A stretch of DNA of 64,000 bases. Origin: an uncultured Eubacteriales bacterium. Lineage in GTDB: Bacteria > Bacillota > Clostridia > Christensenellales > Borkfalkiaceae. The notes under the pieces are model-generated. The model worked only from the letters and a program-made list of their open reading frames with translations. It made no database searches and was not told the DNA's origin. The DNA lies in assembly GCA_958421945.1 (NCBI GenBank), contig CATZMZ010000001.1, positions 267,138 through 331,137 on the forward strand, written 5' to 3'. A program made the position numbers and the translations under genes. Below are positions 32,085 to 41,232 of this stretch, in pieces. Position 1 is the stretch's first letter. Every line of letters begins with the position of its first letter.

Positions 32085-34385
32085 ATGACTAACGTGAACG
32101 AATTGCTTAAAAAACTTAACGAAGAACAAATCAAACCCGTACTCGACACCGAGGGCGCGGTTTTGGTTATTGCGGGCGCAGGGAGCGGAAAAACCCGCGT
32201 TTTAACCACCCGCATAGCTTATCTTATAGGCGAAAAAGGCGTTAAGCCTTACGAAATCGCCGCGATAACTTTTACCAACAAGGCAGCGGGCGAAATGAAG
32301 GACAGGCTTTCCGCGCTCGTGGGGGATATAAGCGAAATGTGGGTTTCCACCTTTCACAGTATGTGCGTGCGTATTCTTCGTCGCGACGCGGACAAAATCG
32401 GTTACGATACTAATTTTACCATTTACGACGAAACGGATAAGGACAAAGTTTTAAAGCGCGTTTTCGAAAATCTCGGTTACGATGCGGAAAAGTTGTTAAA
32501 ACCTGCCAAAAATGCTATTTCGGCGGCTAAAAACGAGTGTCAAAGCCCCGATAGCTTTAAAGCCGCAAACTACGGGTTAAGATTTGCGCAGGAAATTTAT
32601 AACGTTTATAAGGAATACGAAAACGAACTTGCGCGCTCCAACGCGTTCGATTTCGACGATTTGCTGTTCAAAACTTACGAATTGTTTTGCGAAAAGCCGG
32701 AGGTTGCGGACTATTATTCGCGCAAATTCAAATATATACACATAGACGAATTTCAGGACACCAACAAAGTTCAGTTTGCTTTGGCGCAGCGGCTTGCCAC
32801 GACGCACGGCAATATTTTCGTCGTGGGCGATGACGACCAAAGCATTTACGGTTGGCGCGGAGCAAAAATCGAGAACATTCTTTCTTTTGACGACGTTTAT
32901 CGCGGAGCAAAAGTTTATAAATTAGAACAAAACTACCGTTCCACCAAAAAGATTTTAAGCCTTGCGAACTGCATTATCGCGAACAACACGGGGCGCAGAC
33001 CAAAGGAATTATGGACGGAAAACGGGGACGGTGCGAGAATAGAAACGTTCGTCGGCACGGACGAAAACAACGAGGCGACCTACGCCGCGATACAGATAAA
33101 AAACCTGATGGCGCGTTATCCCGACTTAAAATATAAGGATTTCGCCGTGTTTATGCGGTTAAACGCCCTTTCGCGCGCTTACGAGCAGGAATTTACAAAA
33201 TACAATATCCCGTATCGCATTTTCGGCGGTTTCCGATTCTTCGAGCGCAAGGAAATAAAGGACGTTTTGTCATATCTTAAAATTATCAGCAACCCGTCCG
33301 ACGACGAGGCGTTTTTAAGAAGCGTGGCATTTCCGAAACGCGGAATCGGCGACAAAACTCTGCGCGAGCTTCGCGAATACGCGGCAGGCGCGGGGCTGTC
33401 CTTATACGCCGCCGCAGAAAGGGTGGATTTTACGGGGATAAGCTCCGCCGCAAAGACCAAGCTTTTTAATTTTAAGCTCCTTCTCGACGAGTTTAAGGCG
33501 TATTCGGAGAATCATTCCGTTGCGGAAACAATCGAACACGTGCTTGACGCAACCGGTTTTAACGAGCAGTTCGCCGAAAAAACGGAAGAAAACACGTCGA
33601 GATTATATAACGTCAGCGAGCTTGTCAACTCTGCCGACCAGTTTGCGAAAGAAAACCGGGGTTCTAACCTTGCCGATTATCTAAATTCAGTTACGCTATC
33701 GTCGGACACGGACGACATAAACGAGGATAACGCCGTTACCATCGCCACCATTCACGCTGTTAAAGGGCTTGAATATAATTGCGTGTTCATATCGGGGCTT
33801 GACGAGAAAATTTTGCCTATTTCACGCAGTTCGGGCGACGACGCCGAACAGGAAGAGGAACGCAGGCTTATGTACGTTGCGGTTACCCGCGCGCGCGAAC
33901 GGCTGTATCTTACGCGCGCAACGAGCAGGTATTTATATGGTAAAAGAGAGTATATGCTTCAATCTAAATTTTTAGACGAGGCGAAGCCCGTGTTAAATCC
34001 GTCCGCAGCCACAAATAATTTCGCTGATTCGTCAAACGCGTTCGGCGGAAATACATCCCGTTACGGGGGCGAATCGCGTTACGGCAGTTACGGCGGCTAT
34101 GGCAGTGATTCCCACGGCGATTATTCCGAATCACGGGGCGGCGGCTCGGGCGGGTATTCTTCCACCTACGCGCGCAACTTTTTAACGGGAAATAAACCCA
34201 AACCGATTGCAAAGTCCGCCTCGTCCGATTATAAAGACGGAATGAAGGTCAGACATGCAAAATTCGGCGAAGGCACTGTTATAAACGTTAAAGGCGAAGG
34301 GGATAATAAATTAGTTACCGTAGCGTTTAAGGGGGTAGGGATTAAGCAGTTGTCCGTTAAATACGCACCTTTAGAGCGCGTATAG
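32085..34385 (+). CDS. pcrA: ATP-dependent DNA helicase PcrA/UvrD
   Basis: 766 residues, superfamily 1A helicase for repair and rolling-circle replication. Motifs are: Walker A VIAGAGSGKTRVLTTRIAYL; Ia ITFTNKAAGEMKDRL; Walker B IHIDEFQDTN; III VVGDDDQSIYGWRGA; IV LEQNYRST; V TIATIHAVKGLEYNCVFISG; VI EERRLMYVAVTRARERLYL. The C-terminal PcrA motif MKVRHAKFGEGTVINV is present. Between about residue 650 and 710 is a Gly/Ser/Tyr-rich low-complexity linker that is unusual in sequence. The ATG at 32085 has no Shine-Dalgarno and coincides with the predicted transcription start, so translation is probably leaderless. The longer frame from 32049 would start inside the -35 box and is rejected. Confidence 0.95.
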   Translation: MTNVNELLKKLNEEQIKPVLDTEGAVLVIAGAGSGKTRVLTTRIAYLIGEKGVKPYEIAAITFTNKAAGEMKDRLSALVGDISEMWVSTFHSMCVRILRRDADKIGYDTNFTIYDETDKDKVLKRVFENLGYDAEKLLKPAKNAISAAKNECQSPDSFKAANYGLRFAQEIYNVYKEYENELARSNAFDFDDLLFKTYELFCEKPEVADYYSRKFKYIHIDEFQDTNKVQFALAQRLATTHGNIFVVGDDDQSIYGWRGAKIENILSFDDVYRGAKVYKLEQNYRSTKKILSLANCIIANNTGRRPKELWTENGDGARIETFVGTDENNEATYAAIQIKNLMARYPDLKYKDFAVFMRLNALSRAYEQEFTKYNIPYRIFGGFRFFERKEIKDVLSYLKIISNPSDDEAFLRSVAFPKRGIGDKTLRELREYAAGAGLSLYAAAERVDFTGISSAAKTKLFNFKLLLDEFKAYSENHSVAETIEHVLDATGFNEQFAEKTEENTSRLYNVSELVNSADQFAKENRGSNLADYLNSVTLSSDTDDINEDNAVTIATIHAVKGLEYNCVFISGLDEKILPISRSSGDDAEQEEERRLMYVAVTRARERLYLTRATSRYLYGKREYMLQSKFLDEAKPVLNPSAATNNFADSSNAFGGNTSRYGGESRYGSYGGYGSDSHGDYSESRGGGSGGYSSTYARNFLTGNKPKPIAKSASSDYKDGMKVRHAKFGEGTVINVKGEGDNKLVTVAFKGVGIKQLSVKYAPLERV

Positions 34386-34473
34386 CGGCACGTCTTGCGA
34401 GCTACGGGGCTGTCAGCCCTTTGGTTGTATACTAACTTGAATGTGCTTGCCCGACGATCGCGCCTGTTGCCGC
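34379..34473 (+). repeat. Dispersed ~95-bp repeat, copy B
   Basis: Partner of the segment at 12383-12473, overlapping the pcrA stop and ending 114 bases before ligA. It shares GTATAGCGGC, GCTACGGGGCTG, GCCCTTT, GTTGTA, AACTTG and CTGTTGCCGC in order, with a GGGCTGTCAGCCC hairpin followed by TTT. Confidence 0.75.
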
Positions 34474-34587
34474 AACCCGCACCAACGGAGATGTTCTTCC
34501 GTTTTCCGTCAAGGTTTCGGAATGGAAAGGAAACGGAAAATCCCCAAAAAACTTTTGTTTACACCCCGTAAAAAGGAGTATTTTATT

Positions 34588-36528
34588 ATGACGATGAGAG
34601 AAATGGTAGACCTTTTGAATAAGTACGCAAGGGAATACTACGTTCTGGACGCGCCGACCGTTTCGGATAAAGAATACGACGAGTTATACGATAAGCTCGT
34701 TAAGACCGAAAAGGAAACGGGCGTGGTTTTGTTCGATTCTCCGACCAAAAGAGTGGGCGGAGAGCCTATTTCCGCATTCAAAAAGCATAAACATATAGAG
34801 CGGCTTTACAGCCTTGATAAAGCCACCACCGAAGAGGAGCTTTACGCGTTCGATAAGCGCATCAACAAAAGCGGCGACGAAATCGTTTACACGGTGGAAT
34901 ACAAATTCGACGGGCTTACCATTTGCATAACTTACGATAAGGGCAAATTCGTGCGGGCGACCACGCGTGGCAACGGCGTCGAGGGGGAGGACGTTACGGC
35001 GCAGGTTTTAACGATTAAAAGCTTTCCGCTTGCGATAGATTATCAAGGCACGCTCGAAGTGCAGGGCGAGGCAATAATCAGACTTTCGGTGCTGAAAAAA
35101 TACAACGAAACCGCGGAAGAACCGCTTAAAAACGCGCGCAACGCGGTTGCGGGCGCGATAAGAAATCTCGACCCCAAAATCACCGAAAAAAGAAAGCCCG
35201 AAATAATGTTTTACAACGTAAACTATATGTCGGACGGAGCGTTGAACACGCAGACGGAATGTGTGGAATTTTTAAGAAAACACGGCTTTAAGGTCCACCC
35301 GTTCCTACGTGTTTGCAATGGGATAGAAGAGGCGATTTCCGCCATAAACGAGGTGGAAATTTCGCGTAAACAGCTTGATATTCTTACCGACGGCGCAGTG
35401 GTTAAGGTCAACGATTTCGCTTTAAGAAAAGCCCTAGGCGCGACGGATAAATTTCCGCGGTGGGCGATAGCGTTCAAGTTCGAGGCGGAGGAGGTTACCA
35501 CGCTGTTAAACGAGGTCGTGTGGCAGGTGGGCAGAACGGGAAAGCTTACGCCGCTCGGTATCGTGTCGCCCGTAACTCTCGGCGGAGCGACGGTCGGCAA
35601 AGCCACGCTTAACAATTACGGGGATATTCAGCGAAAAAAGGTTATGCTCGGCGCGAGAGTGCTTATTCGCCGCAGTAACGAAGTTATACCCGAAATTCTC
35701 GGCACGACGGAAACGACCGAGGACTGCAAGCAAATAGTTAAGCCTGTCGTTTGCCCGTATTGCGGAAGCGAGCTGAAAGAAATCGGCGCGAATTTGTTTT
35801 GTCCGAACGAGAGCTGCCGCCCGCGCGTCATAGCAAGGCTTTCAAATTTCGCGTGCAAAAACGGTATGAATATCGACGGTTTTTCCGAGAAGACCGCGGC
35901 GCTTTTATTCGACGAATTCGGCGTTAAAGCTTTTTCCGAGCTGTATTCGTTAGATAGGGAGAAAGTACTATCGCTCGATGGGTTTAAGGAGGCGAAAACG
36001 GAAAATTTATTCACCGCGATTGAAAACTCAAAAGACGTATCTCTTGCGAATTTTATTTTCGCGCTCGGCATAGACAACGTAGGCAAAAAAACCGCGAAAG
36101 ACCTTGCCGAACACTATAAAACCCTGTCCGCGCTTATTTCCGCAAGCAAAGAAAGTCTTTTAGATATAGACGACGTGGGCGAAGTTGTTGCCGATTGCGT
36201 GGCGGGGTACTTTGCGAATGGCGAAAACCTGTCGGAAATAGAAAATCTTATCGCTTCGGGGGTTAAGGTAAAGGATTTTACCGAACAAAAGCGCGGCGGC
36301 GCGTTTTCGGGCGAAAAGGTCGTTTTAACGGGAACGCTTATCGACTTTAAGCGAGACGAGGCGGCGCGGCTAATCGAATCGCTCGGCGGCGAAGTGACGG
36401 GTTCGGTATCGAAAAACACGACTATGGTTCTTGCCGGCGAGGCTGCGGGGAGCAAGCTTGACAAGGCTAAATCGCTCGGAATAAAAATTATAGACGAGGA
36501 AACGTTTAAAAAGCTATTAAATACTTGA
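34588..36528 (+). CDS. ligA: NAD-dependent DNA ligase
   Basis: 646 residues. LigA joins nicks in replication and repair using NAD. The N-terminal Ia domain (MREMVDLLNKYAREYYVLD) binds NMN. The adenylation lysine is in TVEYKFDGLTICITY, and ATTRGNGVEGEDVT follows. The OB fold is around WQVGRTGKLTPLGIVSPV, and the four-cysteine zinc finger is in CPYCGSELKEIGANLFCPNE plus the next cysteine. Helix-hairpin-helix repeats follow, and the BRCT domain starts at GGAFSGEKVVLTGTL. The ATG at 34588 follows AAAAAGGAGTATTTTATT; the upstream extension to 34441 crosses the dispersed repeat and is rejected. A yicC promoter overlaps its 3' end. Confidence 0.97.
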   Translation: MTMREMVDLLNKYAREYYVLDAPTVSDKEYDELYDKLVKTEKETGVVLFDSPTKRVGGEPISAFKKHKHIERLYSLDKATTEEELYAFDKRINKSGDEIVYTVEYKFDGLTICITYDKGKFVRATTRGNGVEGEDVTAQVLTIKSFPLAIDYQGTLEVQGEAIIRLSVLKKYNETAEEPLKNARNAVAGAIRNLDPKITEKRKPEIMFYNVNYMSDGALNTQTECVEFLRKHGFKVHPFLRVCNGIEEAISAINEVEISRKQLDILTDGAVVKVNDFALRKALGATDKFPRWAIAFKFEAEEVTTLLNEVVWQVGRTGKLTPLGIVSPVTLGGATVGKATLNNYGDIQRKKVMLGARVLIRRSNEVIPEILGTTETTEDCKQIVKPVVCPYCGSELKEIGANLFCPNESCRPRVIARLSNFACKNGMNIDGFSEKTAALLFDEFGVKAFSELYSLDREKVLSLDGFKEAKTENLFTAIENSKDVSLANFIFALGIDNVGKKTAKDLAEHYKTLSALISASKESLLDIDDVGEVVADCVAGYFANGENLSEIENLIASGVKVKDFTEQKRGGAFSGEKVVLTGTLIDFKRDEAARLIESLGGEVTGSVSKNTTMVLAGEAAGSKLDKAKSLGIKIIDEETFKKLLNT

Positions 36529-36553
36529 TTAAAACGCGCGTTTGTGATAAAAT
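36525..36553 (+). promoter_or_regulatory. Promoter of yicC-gmk-rpoZ
   Basis: TTGATT (36525-36530), a 17-bp spacer and TAAAAT (36548-36553) with an extended TGA. It overlaps the ligA stop. Confidence 0.8.
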
Positions 36554-36590
36554 ATTTTAAATATACGAGTAAAAATCGGAGAAGCTGCTG

Positions 36591-37460
36591 ATGTATAGTA
36601 TGACAGGTTACGGCAAAGCGGAATACGTAAGCGACTGGATAGAGCTTACCGTGGAGATTAAGACGGTGAATAACCGCACGCTGGATTTCAATCTTAAAGC
36701 ACCGCGCGCGTTCGCGGCGATAGAAACGCAAATCCGCAAGCTCGTATCCGAAAGCGTTAAACGCGGCAGAGCGGATATGTTCGTTAATTTTTCCGATAAA
36801 CGCGAAAAAGCGGTGAAGCTTAACGTGGATTTAAACAGGGCGGCGGAATATTACGCCGCAGGTAAGGCCGTTGCGGACCGTTTGGGGATAGATAACGACG
36901 TAACCGTTTCTTTCCTGCTTAAATGTCCGGACGTAACGGGCGACGCGTCCGAAACGGATATAGCGGAGCTGGAAGAGATTATTCTTTCCACGGTTAAAGC
37001 GGCTTGCGAAAGACTTAACGAAATGCGCAGGGCGGAAGGTGAAAAGCTCGTTTCCGACATGCTCGGCAGAATGGACGTCATAAAAGCCCTTCGCGATAAA
37101 ATCGCCCTTCGCGCGCCGATGGTTGCGGCGGAATACAAGGCAAAGCTTAAAGCTCGCATAGAGGAGGCTCTTGCGGACGTTAAATACGACGAGGCGCGGT
37201 TGCTTAACGAAGTCGCGTTTTATACGGACAGGGTTAATATCGACGAGGAACTGACGCGGCTTGATTCGCATATAAATCAGTTCAGAAGCGTTATCGGCAC
37301 GGAGGGCGCAGGTAAAAAACTTGATTTTTTAATGCAGGAGTTTAACCGCGAAGCGAACACCGTCTGTTCGAAATCCAACGATATCGAAGTTACGGGTCTT
37401 GCGCTGTCGCTTAAAAATGAGATAGAAAAGGTCAGAGAACAGGTACAGAATTTAGAGTAA
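36591..37460 (+). CDS. YicC/YloC-family endoribonuclease
   Basis: 289 residues, full length for the family. The N-terminal MYSMTGYGKAEYVSDWIELT and VEIKTVNNRTLDFNLKAPRA are nearly invariant family signatures. The C-terminal DUF1732 part carries YDEARLLNEVAFYTDRVNID, EELTRLDSHINQFR and the FLMQEFNREANTVCSKSND block. YicC proteins are metal-dependent RNases shown in E. coli to act on small RNAs. The gene is conserved next to gmk in Firmicutes (yloC in B. subtilis). The ATG at 36591 has GGAG upstream. Confidence 0.95.
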   Translation: MYSMTGYGKAEYVSDWIELTVEIKTVNNRTLDFNLKAPRAFAAIETQIRKLVSESVKRGRADMFVNFSDKREKAVKLNVDLNRAAEYYAAGKAVADRLGIDNDVTVSFLLKCPDVTGDASETDIAELEEIILSTVKAACERLNEMRRAEGEKLVSDMLGRMDVIKALRDKIALRAPMVAAEYKAKLKARIEEALADVKYDEARLLNEVAFYTDRVNIDEELTRLDSHINQFRSVIGTEGAGKKLDFLMQEFNREANTVCSKSNDIEVTGLALSLKNEIEKVREQVQNLE

Positions 37461-37471
37461 GGTAAAAGCGT

Positions 37472-38035
37472 ATGAGGAACATTTTGGTCGTAATATCCGG
37501 ACCGTCCGGCGTCGGGAAAGGCACTATTGCGAAAAAAATCGTTGAAACCGATTCTAATTTCGCGTTAAGCGTTTCCTGTACAACTCGCGCGCCGAGAAAG
37601 GGCGAAGTTGACGGCGTGGACTACTTTTTTATAACGAGGGAACAGTTTAAAAACAAGCTCGACGAGGGCGGTTTTCTTGAATATTCGGAGCATTTCGGCA
37701 ACGATTACGGTACACCGCGCGATTTCGTTATGGAAAAGCTCGGGAAGCAAGACGTTATGCTGGAAATCGACGTAAACGGCGGGCTTAACGTTAAAAAAGC
37801 GTATAAAGACGCTGTGCTTATTATGATTCTGCCCCCCTCGTTGGAGGAGCTTAAACACAGGCTCGTTTCCCGCAATACCGAATCGGAAGCGCAAATCAAC
37901 GAAAGGATAGCCCGCATCGCTTACGAAACGGGCAAAAAAGAGCTTTACGATTACGCGGTTGTAAACGACACTTTAGATAAAGCGTTAAACGCCGTACGCG
38001 AAATCATTAAAAAAGAAAAAAACAAAACCGTTTAG
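37472..38035 (+). CDS. gmk: Guanylate kinase
   Basis: 187 residues. GMP kinase converts GMP to GDP with ATP and links to (p)ppGpp control. The P-loop is ISGPSGVGKGTI. The GMP-binding region includes SVSCTTRAPRKGEVDGVDYF and FLEYSEHFGNDYGTPR, and the lid region is RLVSRNTESEAQINERIA. The ATG at 37472 lies 11 bases after the yicC stop with AAGG upstream. rpoZ follows 58 bases later, all in the conserved Firmicutes order. Confidence 0.97.
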   Translation: MRNILVVISGPSGVGKGTIAKKIVETDSNFALSVSCTTRAPRKGEVDGVDYFFITREQFKNKLDEGGFLEYSEHFGNDYGTPRDFVMEKLGKQDVMLEIDVNGGLNVKKAYKDAVLIMILPPSLEELKHRLVSRNTESEAQINERIARIAYETGKKELYDYAVVNDTLDKALNAVREIIKKEKNKTV

Positions 38036-38093
38036 AAATAAAGTAAAAATCACGGTGAAAAATATAAAAAATACAGCAAAAAGGAGATTAAAA

Positions 38094-38297
38094 ATGATAC
38101 ATAAACCGCCTATCGACGAATTAGCGAGCAAAATAGGTTCAAAATACGCGCTTTGCGTCATCGCAAGCAAACGCGCAAGACAGCTTATGGAGCAGGCGCA
38201 AAATCAAGGGCTTTCTGAACTTCCCGGCAACGAAAAACCGTTATCGGTCGCCGCGCAGGAAATTTACGACGGCAAGCTTATCGCCACGAACGACTGA
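38094..38297 (+). CDS. rpoZ: RNA polymerase omega subunit
   Basis: 67 residues from the ATG at 38094 with AAAGGAG upstream. Omega helps fold and assemble the beta' subunit. Recognisable are PPIDELASKIGSKYALCVIA, SKRARQLMEQ, and the C-terminal KPLSVAAQEIYDGKLIAT. The longer frame to 38055 has no ribosome-binding site. Position after gmk is conserved. Confidence 0.93.
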   Translation: MIHKPPIDELASKIGSKYALCVIASKRARQLMEQAQNQGLSELPGNEKPLSVAAQEIYDGKLIATND

Positions 38298-38302
38298 CGA
38301 AT

Positions 38303-38340
38303 AGGCGTTCAACCGAGAGGGGGAACGCCTTTTTGCTTTT
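38303..38340 (+). terminator. Terminator after rpoZ
   Basis: AGGCGTTC (38303-38310) pairs with GAACGCCT (38323-38330), then TTTTTGCTTTTT. Confidence 0.88.
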
Positions 38341-38435
38341 TATCCTTTCCCGCGCGAACGGGGCGGCTATCGTACTGCCGACGTTGACAGAAAGCGTTTT
38401 ACGGGAATTTTTCAGTATTCAATAGTTATTATCAG

Positions 38436-40637
38436 ATGTTTGCGGAAGTCATAGTTGACGTCGCGCACGGCGACGTGGACAGAATATTCGAATATAACGC
38501 GGATAACTGCGACGGTGTTTTCGTCGGCAGCAGAGTCGTTGTGCCTTTCGGTCGATATTCCGTCGAGGGCTTCGTGATGAAGCTTAAAGAAAAAAGCGAC
38601 TTCCCGCCCGAAAAAATCAAGCCGATTGAACGCGTATTAGAGGACATACCCGCGCTTACCGAAGAAACCTTAAAGCTTTCGGAATTTATCGTTAAAAGCT
38701 GTTACGTTACCCGCGCCGCCGCGCTAAGGCTTTTTTTGCCCGCGGAAATGCGCAAAGGTCGCGTGCGCGAGCAATTCAGAAAATATGTCAGACTTTCGGA
38801 CGACGCGAACGTGGAAGCGGTCGTGGCAGGGCTTAAAAAAACCGCGGTACGGCAAAGGGATTTGCTTTATTTCCTCGAAGAAAACGGCAAGAGTGCTTTA
38901 ACGGAAATCAGCGAAAAATTCGGCGCGTCCGCCGTTAAAGCGTTGATTAACAAGGGTTTTGCGAGTGTTTCGGAAGAAAAAATCCTGCGTTCGCCGTATA
39001 AAGAGTTATCCGCCCGCGGCAAAACGGTCAACCTTACTCCTTCGCAGAGACGCGCAGCGGACGGCATCGAAAACTGCACTCAAACGGTAAGCCTTGTTTA
39101 CGGCGTTACGGGTTCGGGCAAAACAGAGGTGTATTTAGAGCTTATCGACAGAGCGATTAAAAAGGGAAAAACCGCGATAATGCTTGTTCCGGAAATATCG
39201 CTTACTCCGCAAATGTTAAGACAGCTTCGCGCACGGTTCGGCGAAACCGCGGCGATTTTACATAGCGGGTTATCGTCCGGCGAACGGTTCGACGAGTGGT
39301 GGCGATTAAGAATGGGCGACGCAAAAATCGCAATCGGCGCGAGAAGCGCGATATTCGCCCCGCTTGAAAACGTCGGCATAATCGTTATCGACGAGGAGCA
39401 TGACGGCAGTTATCAAAGCGAATCGTCGCCGAGATACGTTACCGAGGACGTTGCAAAATTCCGCGCGGAACTGAACGGCGCAAAGCTCGTTTTAGGCAGC
39501 GCGACGCCCTCAGTCGAAAGTTTTATGCGTGCGAAAACGGGCGAGTATAATCTGGTCGAACTGCCCGACAGAATCAACAAAAAACCGCTTCCCGTGGTAG
39601 ACGTGGTCGATATGCGCAAGGAAGTCAGAAGGGGGAACAATTCGCCTTTTTCATTCGCGCTTAAAGACGAAATAGAAAACTGCCTTAAACACGGCAATCA
39701 GGCGTTGATATTTCTTAATCAGCGCGGTTATTCTAAAACGGTTGTCTGCACCGAATGCGGACACGTACAGAAATGTTCCGCGTGCGACGTCGCGCTGACC
39801 TATCATAAAGAGGACGAGTCGCTTCTGTGCCATTATTGCGGCGCGAAATATAAAATGATAACCGCCTGTACGGAGTGCGGAAGCCCTTACGTAAGGTACG
39901 GCGGCTTCGGCACGGAACGCGTGGTTATGGAGTTGAAAAAACTATTTCCGCAGGCGCGGATTTTAAGAATGGACAGAGATACCACGCAAACGAAAGAAGG
40001 GCATTTTAAGATTTTATCCGAATTTGCCGCGCGTAAAGCGGATATTCTCGTAGGAACGCAAATGATAGCGAAGGGACACGATTTCCCGTTCGTAACGCTC
40101 GTCGGAATACTCGACGCGGACATGAGCCTGCATTTTTCCGATTACCGAAGCGGCGAAAGAACGTTTCAGTTAATAACGCAGGTTGCGGGGCGTTCCGGGC
40201 GTGCGGAAAACGCTGGTACGGTCGTGCTGCAAACCTATTCGCCGGAACATCCAGTTTTAACGCGCGCGATAAATTACGATTACGTCGGGTTTTACGAGCA
40301 TGAAATTTCGGTGAGGAAAGCTACGGGTTTTCCGCCGTTTGCGGACATAGTGCGCGTGCTTATCAGCAGCGAAAACGACGAAGCCGCGCTTACGGCAACC
40401 AGATCCGTTTACGAGGAATTAAGCGCGGTGCGGACGGCAAACGCAAAGGAATTTTTATTTTTCGGGTGTATGAAAGCCCCGCTTAAAAAATTGCAGGGCA
40501 AATTCAGGTATCAGGTGCTTATGCGTATTAAATCGGGTAACCGCGCGTTGATTGACGAGGTGTATTCGGTAAGCGCGAAGTACGACGGCAAAACCGTCGG
40601 CGCGTATATGGAAATTAATCCCAACAACCTGACTTAA
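38436..40637 (+). CDS. priA: Primosomal replication protein N' (PriA helicase)
   Basis: 733 residues. PriA restarts stalled forks by reloading the replisome. The N-terminal 3'-DNA-binding domain begins MFAEVIVDVAHGDVDRIFEY. Walker A is GVTGSGKTEVYLELI, the DEAH-like box is IDEEHDGSYQ, and zinc-binding cysteine pairs lie in VCTECGHVQKCSACDVALTY, LLCHYCGAKY and ACTECGSPYV. Helicase motifs V and VI include LVGTQMIAKGHDFPFVTLVG and QLITQVAGRSGRAENAG. The ATG at 38436 lacks a Shine-Dalgarno. A TTGACA at 38384-38389 has no well-spaced -10, so the promoter is unclear. Confidence 0.96.
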   Translation: MFAEVIVDVAHGDVDRIFEYNADNCDGVFVGSRVVVPFGRYSVEGFVMKLKEKSDFPPEKIKPIERVLEDIPALTEETLKLSEFIVKSCYVTRAAALRLFLPAEMRKGRVREQFRKYVRLSDDANVEAVVAGLKKTAVRQRDLLYFLEENGKSALTEISEKFGASAVKALINKGFASVSEEKILRSPYKELSARGKTVNLTPSQRRAADGIENCTQTVSLVYGVTGSGKTEVYLELIDRAIKKGKTAIMLVPEISLTPQMLRQLRARFGETAAILHSGLSSGERFDEWWRLRMGDAKIAIGARSAIFAPLENVGIIVIDEEHDGSYQSESSPRYVTEDVAKFRAELNGAKLVLGSATPSVESFMRAKTGEYNLVELPDRINKKPLPVVDVVDMRKEVRRGNNSPFSFALKDEIENCLKHGNQALIFLNQRGYSKTVVCTECGHVQKCSACDVALTYHKEDESLLCHYCGAKYKMITACTECGSPYVRYGGFGTERVVMELKKLFPQARILRMDRDTTQTKEGHFKILSEFAARKADILVGTQMIAKGHDFPFVTLVGILDADMSLHFSDYRSGERTFQLITQVAGRSGRAENAGTVVLQTYSPEHPVLTRAINYDYVGFYEHEISVRKATGFPPFADIVRVLISSENDEAALTATRSVYEELSAVRTANAKEFLFFGCMKAPLKKLQGKFRYQVLMRIKSGNRALIDEVYSVSAKYDGKTVGAYMEINPNNLT

Positions 40638-40773
40638 CTATTTAAAAATTCAGCGTTTTAAACGCGTTACGGATTATAACGAAAGACGTTATCGACGAAA
40701 GAAATCTTCGGCAAAGCGTCTGTTCGGCAATTATACTAATATTAACATTTTTGCGGTTTTATAGGTGAAAATT

Positions 40774-41232
40774 ATGGCATTGAGAAATATAATTCAGCTT
40801 GGCGACCCCGTTTTAAGAAAAAAGAGCTTTGAAGTTACCGAGTTTGGTGAAAAAACTGACGCACTCCTCGACGATTTGAAAGACACGCTCGCGGCGGCGG
40901 GCGGCGTGGGACTTGCTGCTCCGCAGGTCGGCGTTTTAAGGCGTATTTTTATCGTCGATTATGATGGTAATTTTTACGAGTGTATAAACCCCGTCATTAC
41001 CGAGCGAAAGGGTAAAGCGGAGGACACGGAAGGGTGTTTATCCGTTCGCGGCAGGTACGGCGTCGTCGAACGCCCGACTAAAATCACCGTTAAATTTCAG
41101 GACAGGCGCGGCAAGCACGTTACTATGAAAATCCAAGGGTATCTCGCGCGCATTTTTTGCCACGAATACGACCATCTGGACGGGATTTTATACGTCGATA
41201 TCGCTAAAACCGTGGAGGACGAGAGAGCGTGA
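40774..41232 (+). CDS. def: Peptide deformylase
   Basis: 152 residues. It removes the N-formyl group from nascent proteins and uses a divalent metal. Motif 1 is GGVGLAAPQVGV, motif 2 is EGCLSVRG with the cysteine ligand, and motif 3 is CHEYDHLDGIL with two histidine ligands and the catalytic glutamate. The ATG at 40774 follows TAGGTGAAAATT; the GTG at 40765 is part of that ribosome-binding site. The stop overlaps the fmt GTG start, coupling two enzymes of formyl-methionine metabolism. Confidence 0.96.
   Translation: MALRNIIQLGDPVLRKKSFEVTEFGEKTDALLDDLKDTLAAAGGVGLAAPQVGVLRRIFIVDYDGNFYECINPVITERKGKAEDTEGCLSVRGRYGVVERPTKITVKFQDRRGKHVTMKIQGYLARIFCHEYDHLDGILYVDIAKTVEDERA

Noticed and set aside
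34441..34587. Upstream extension of ligA
   Set aside because: It crosses the dispersed repeat and adds a Cys/Arg-rich stretch unlike LigA.
38384..38432. priA promoter at TTGACA
   Set aside because: No -10 element at 16-19 bp spacing was found; TATTAT at 38427 is too far.
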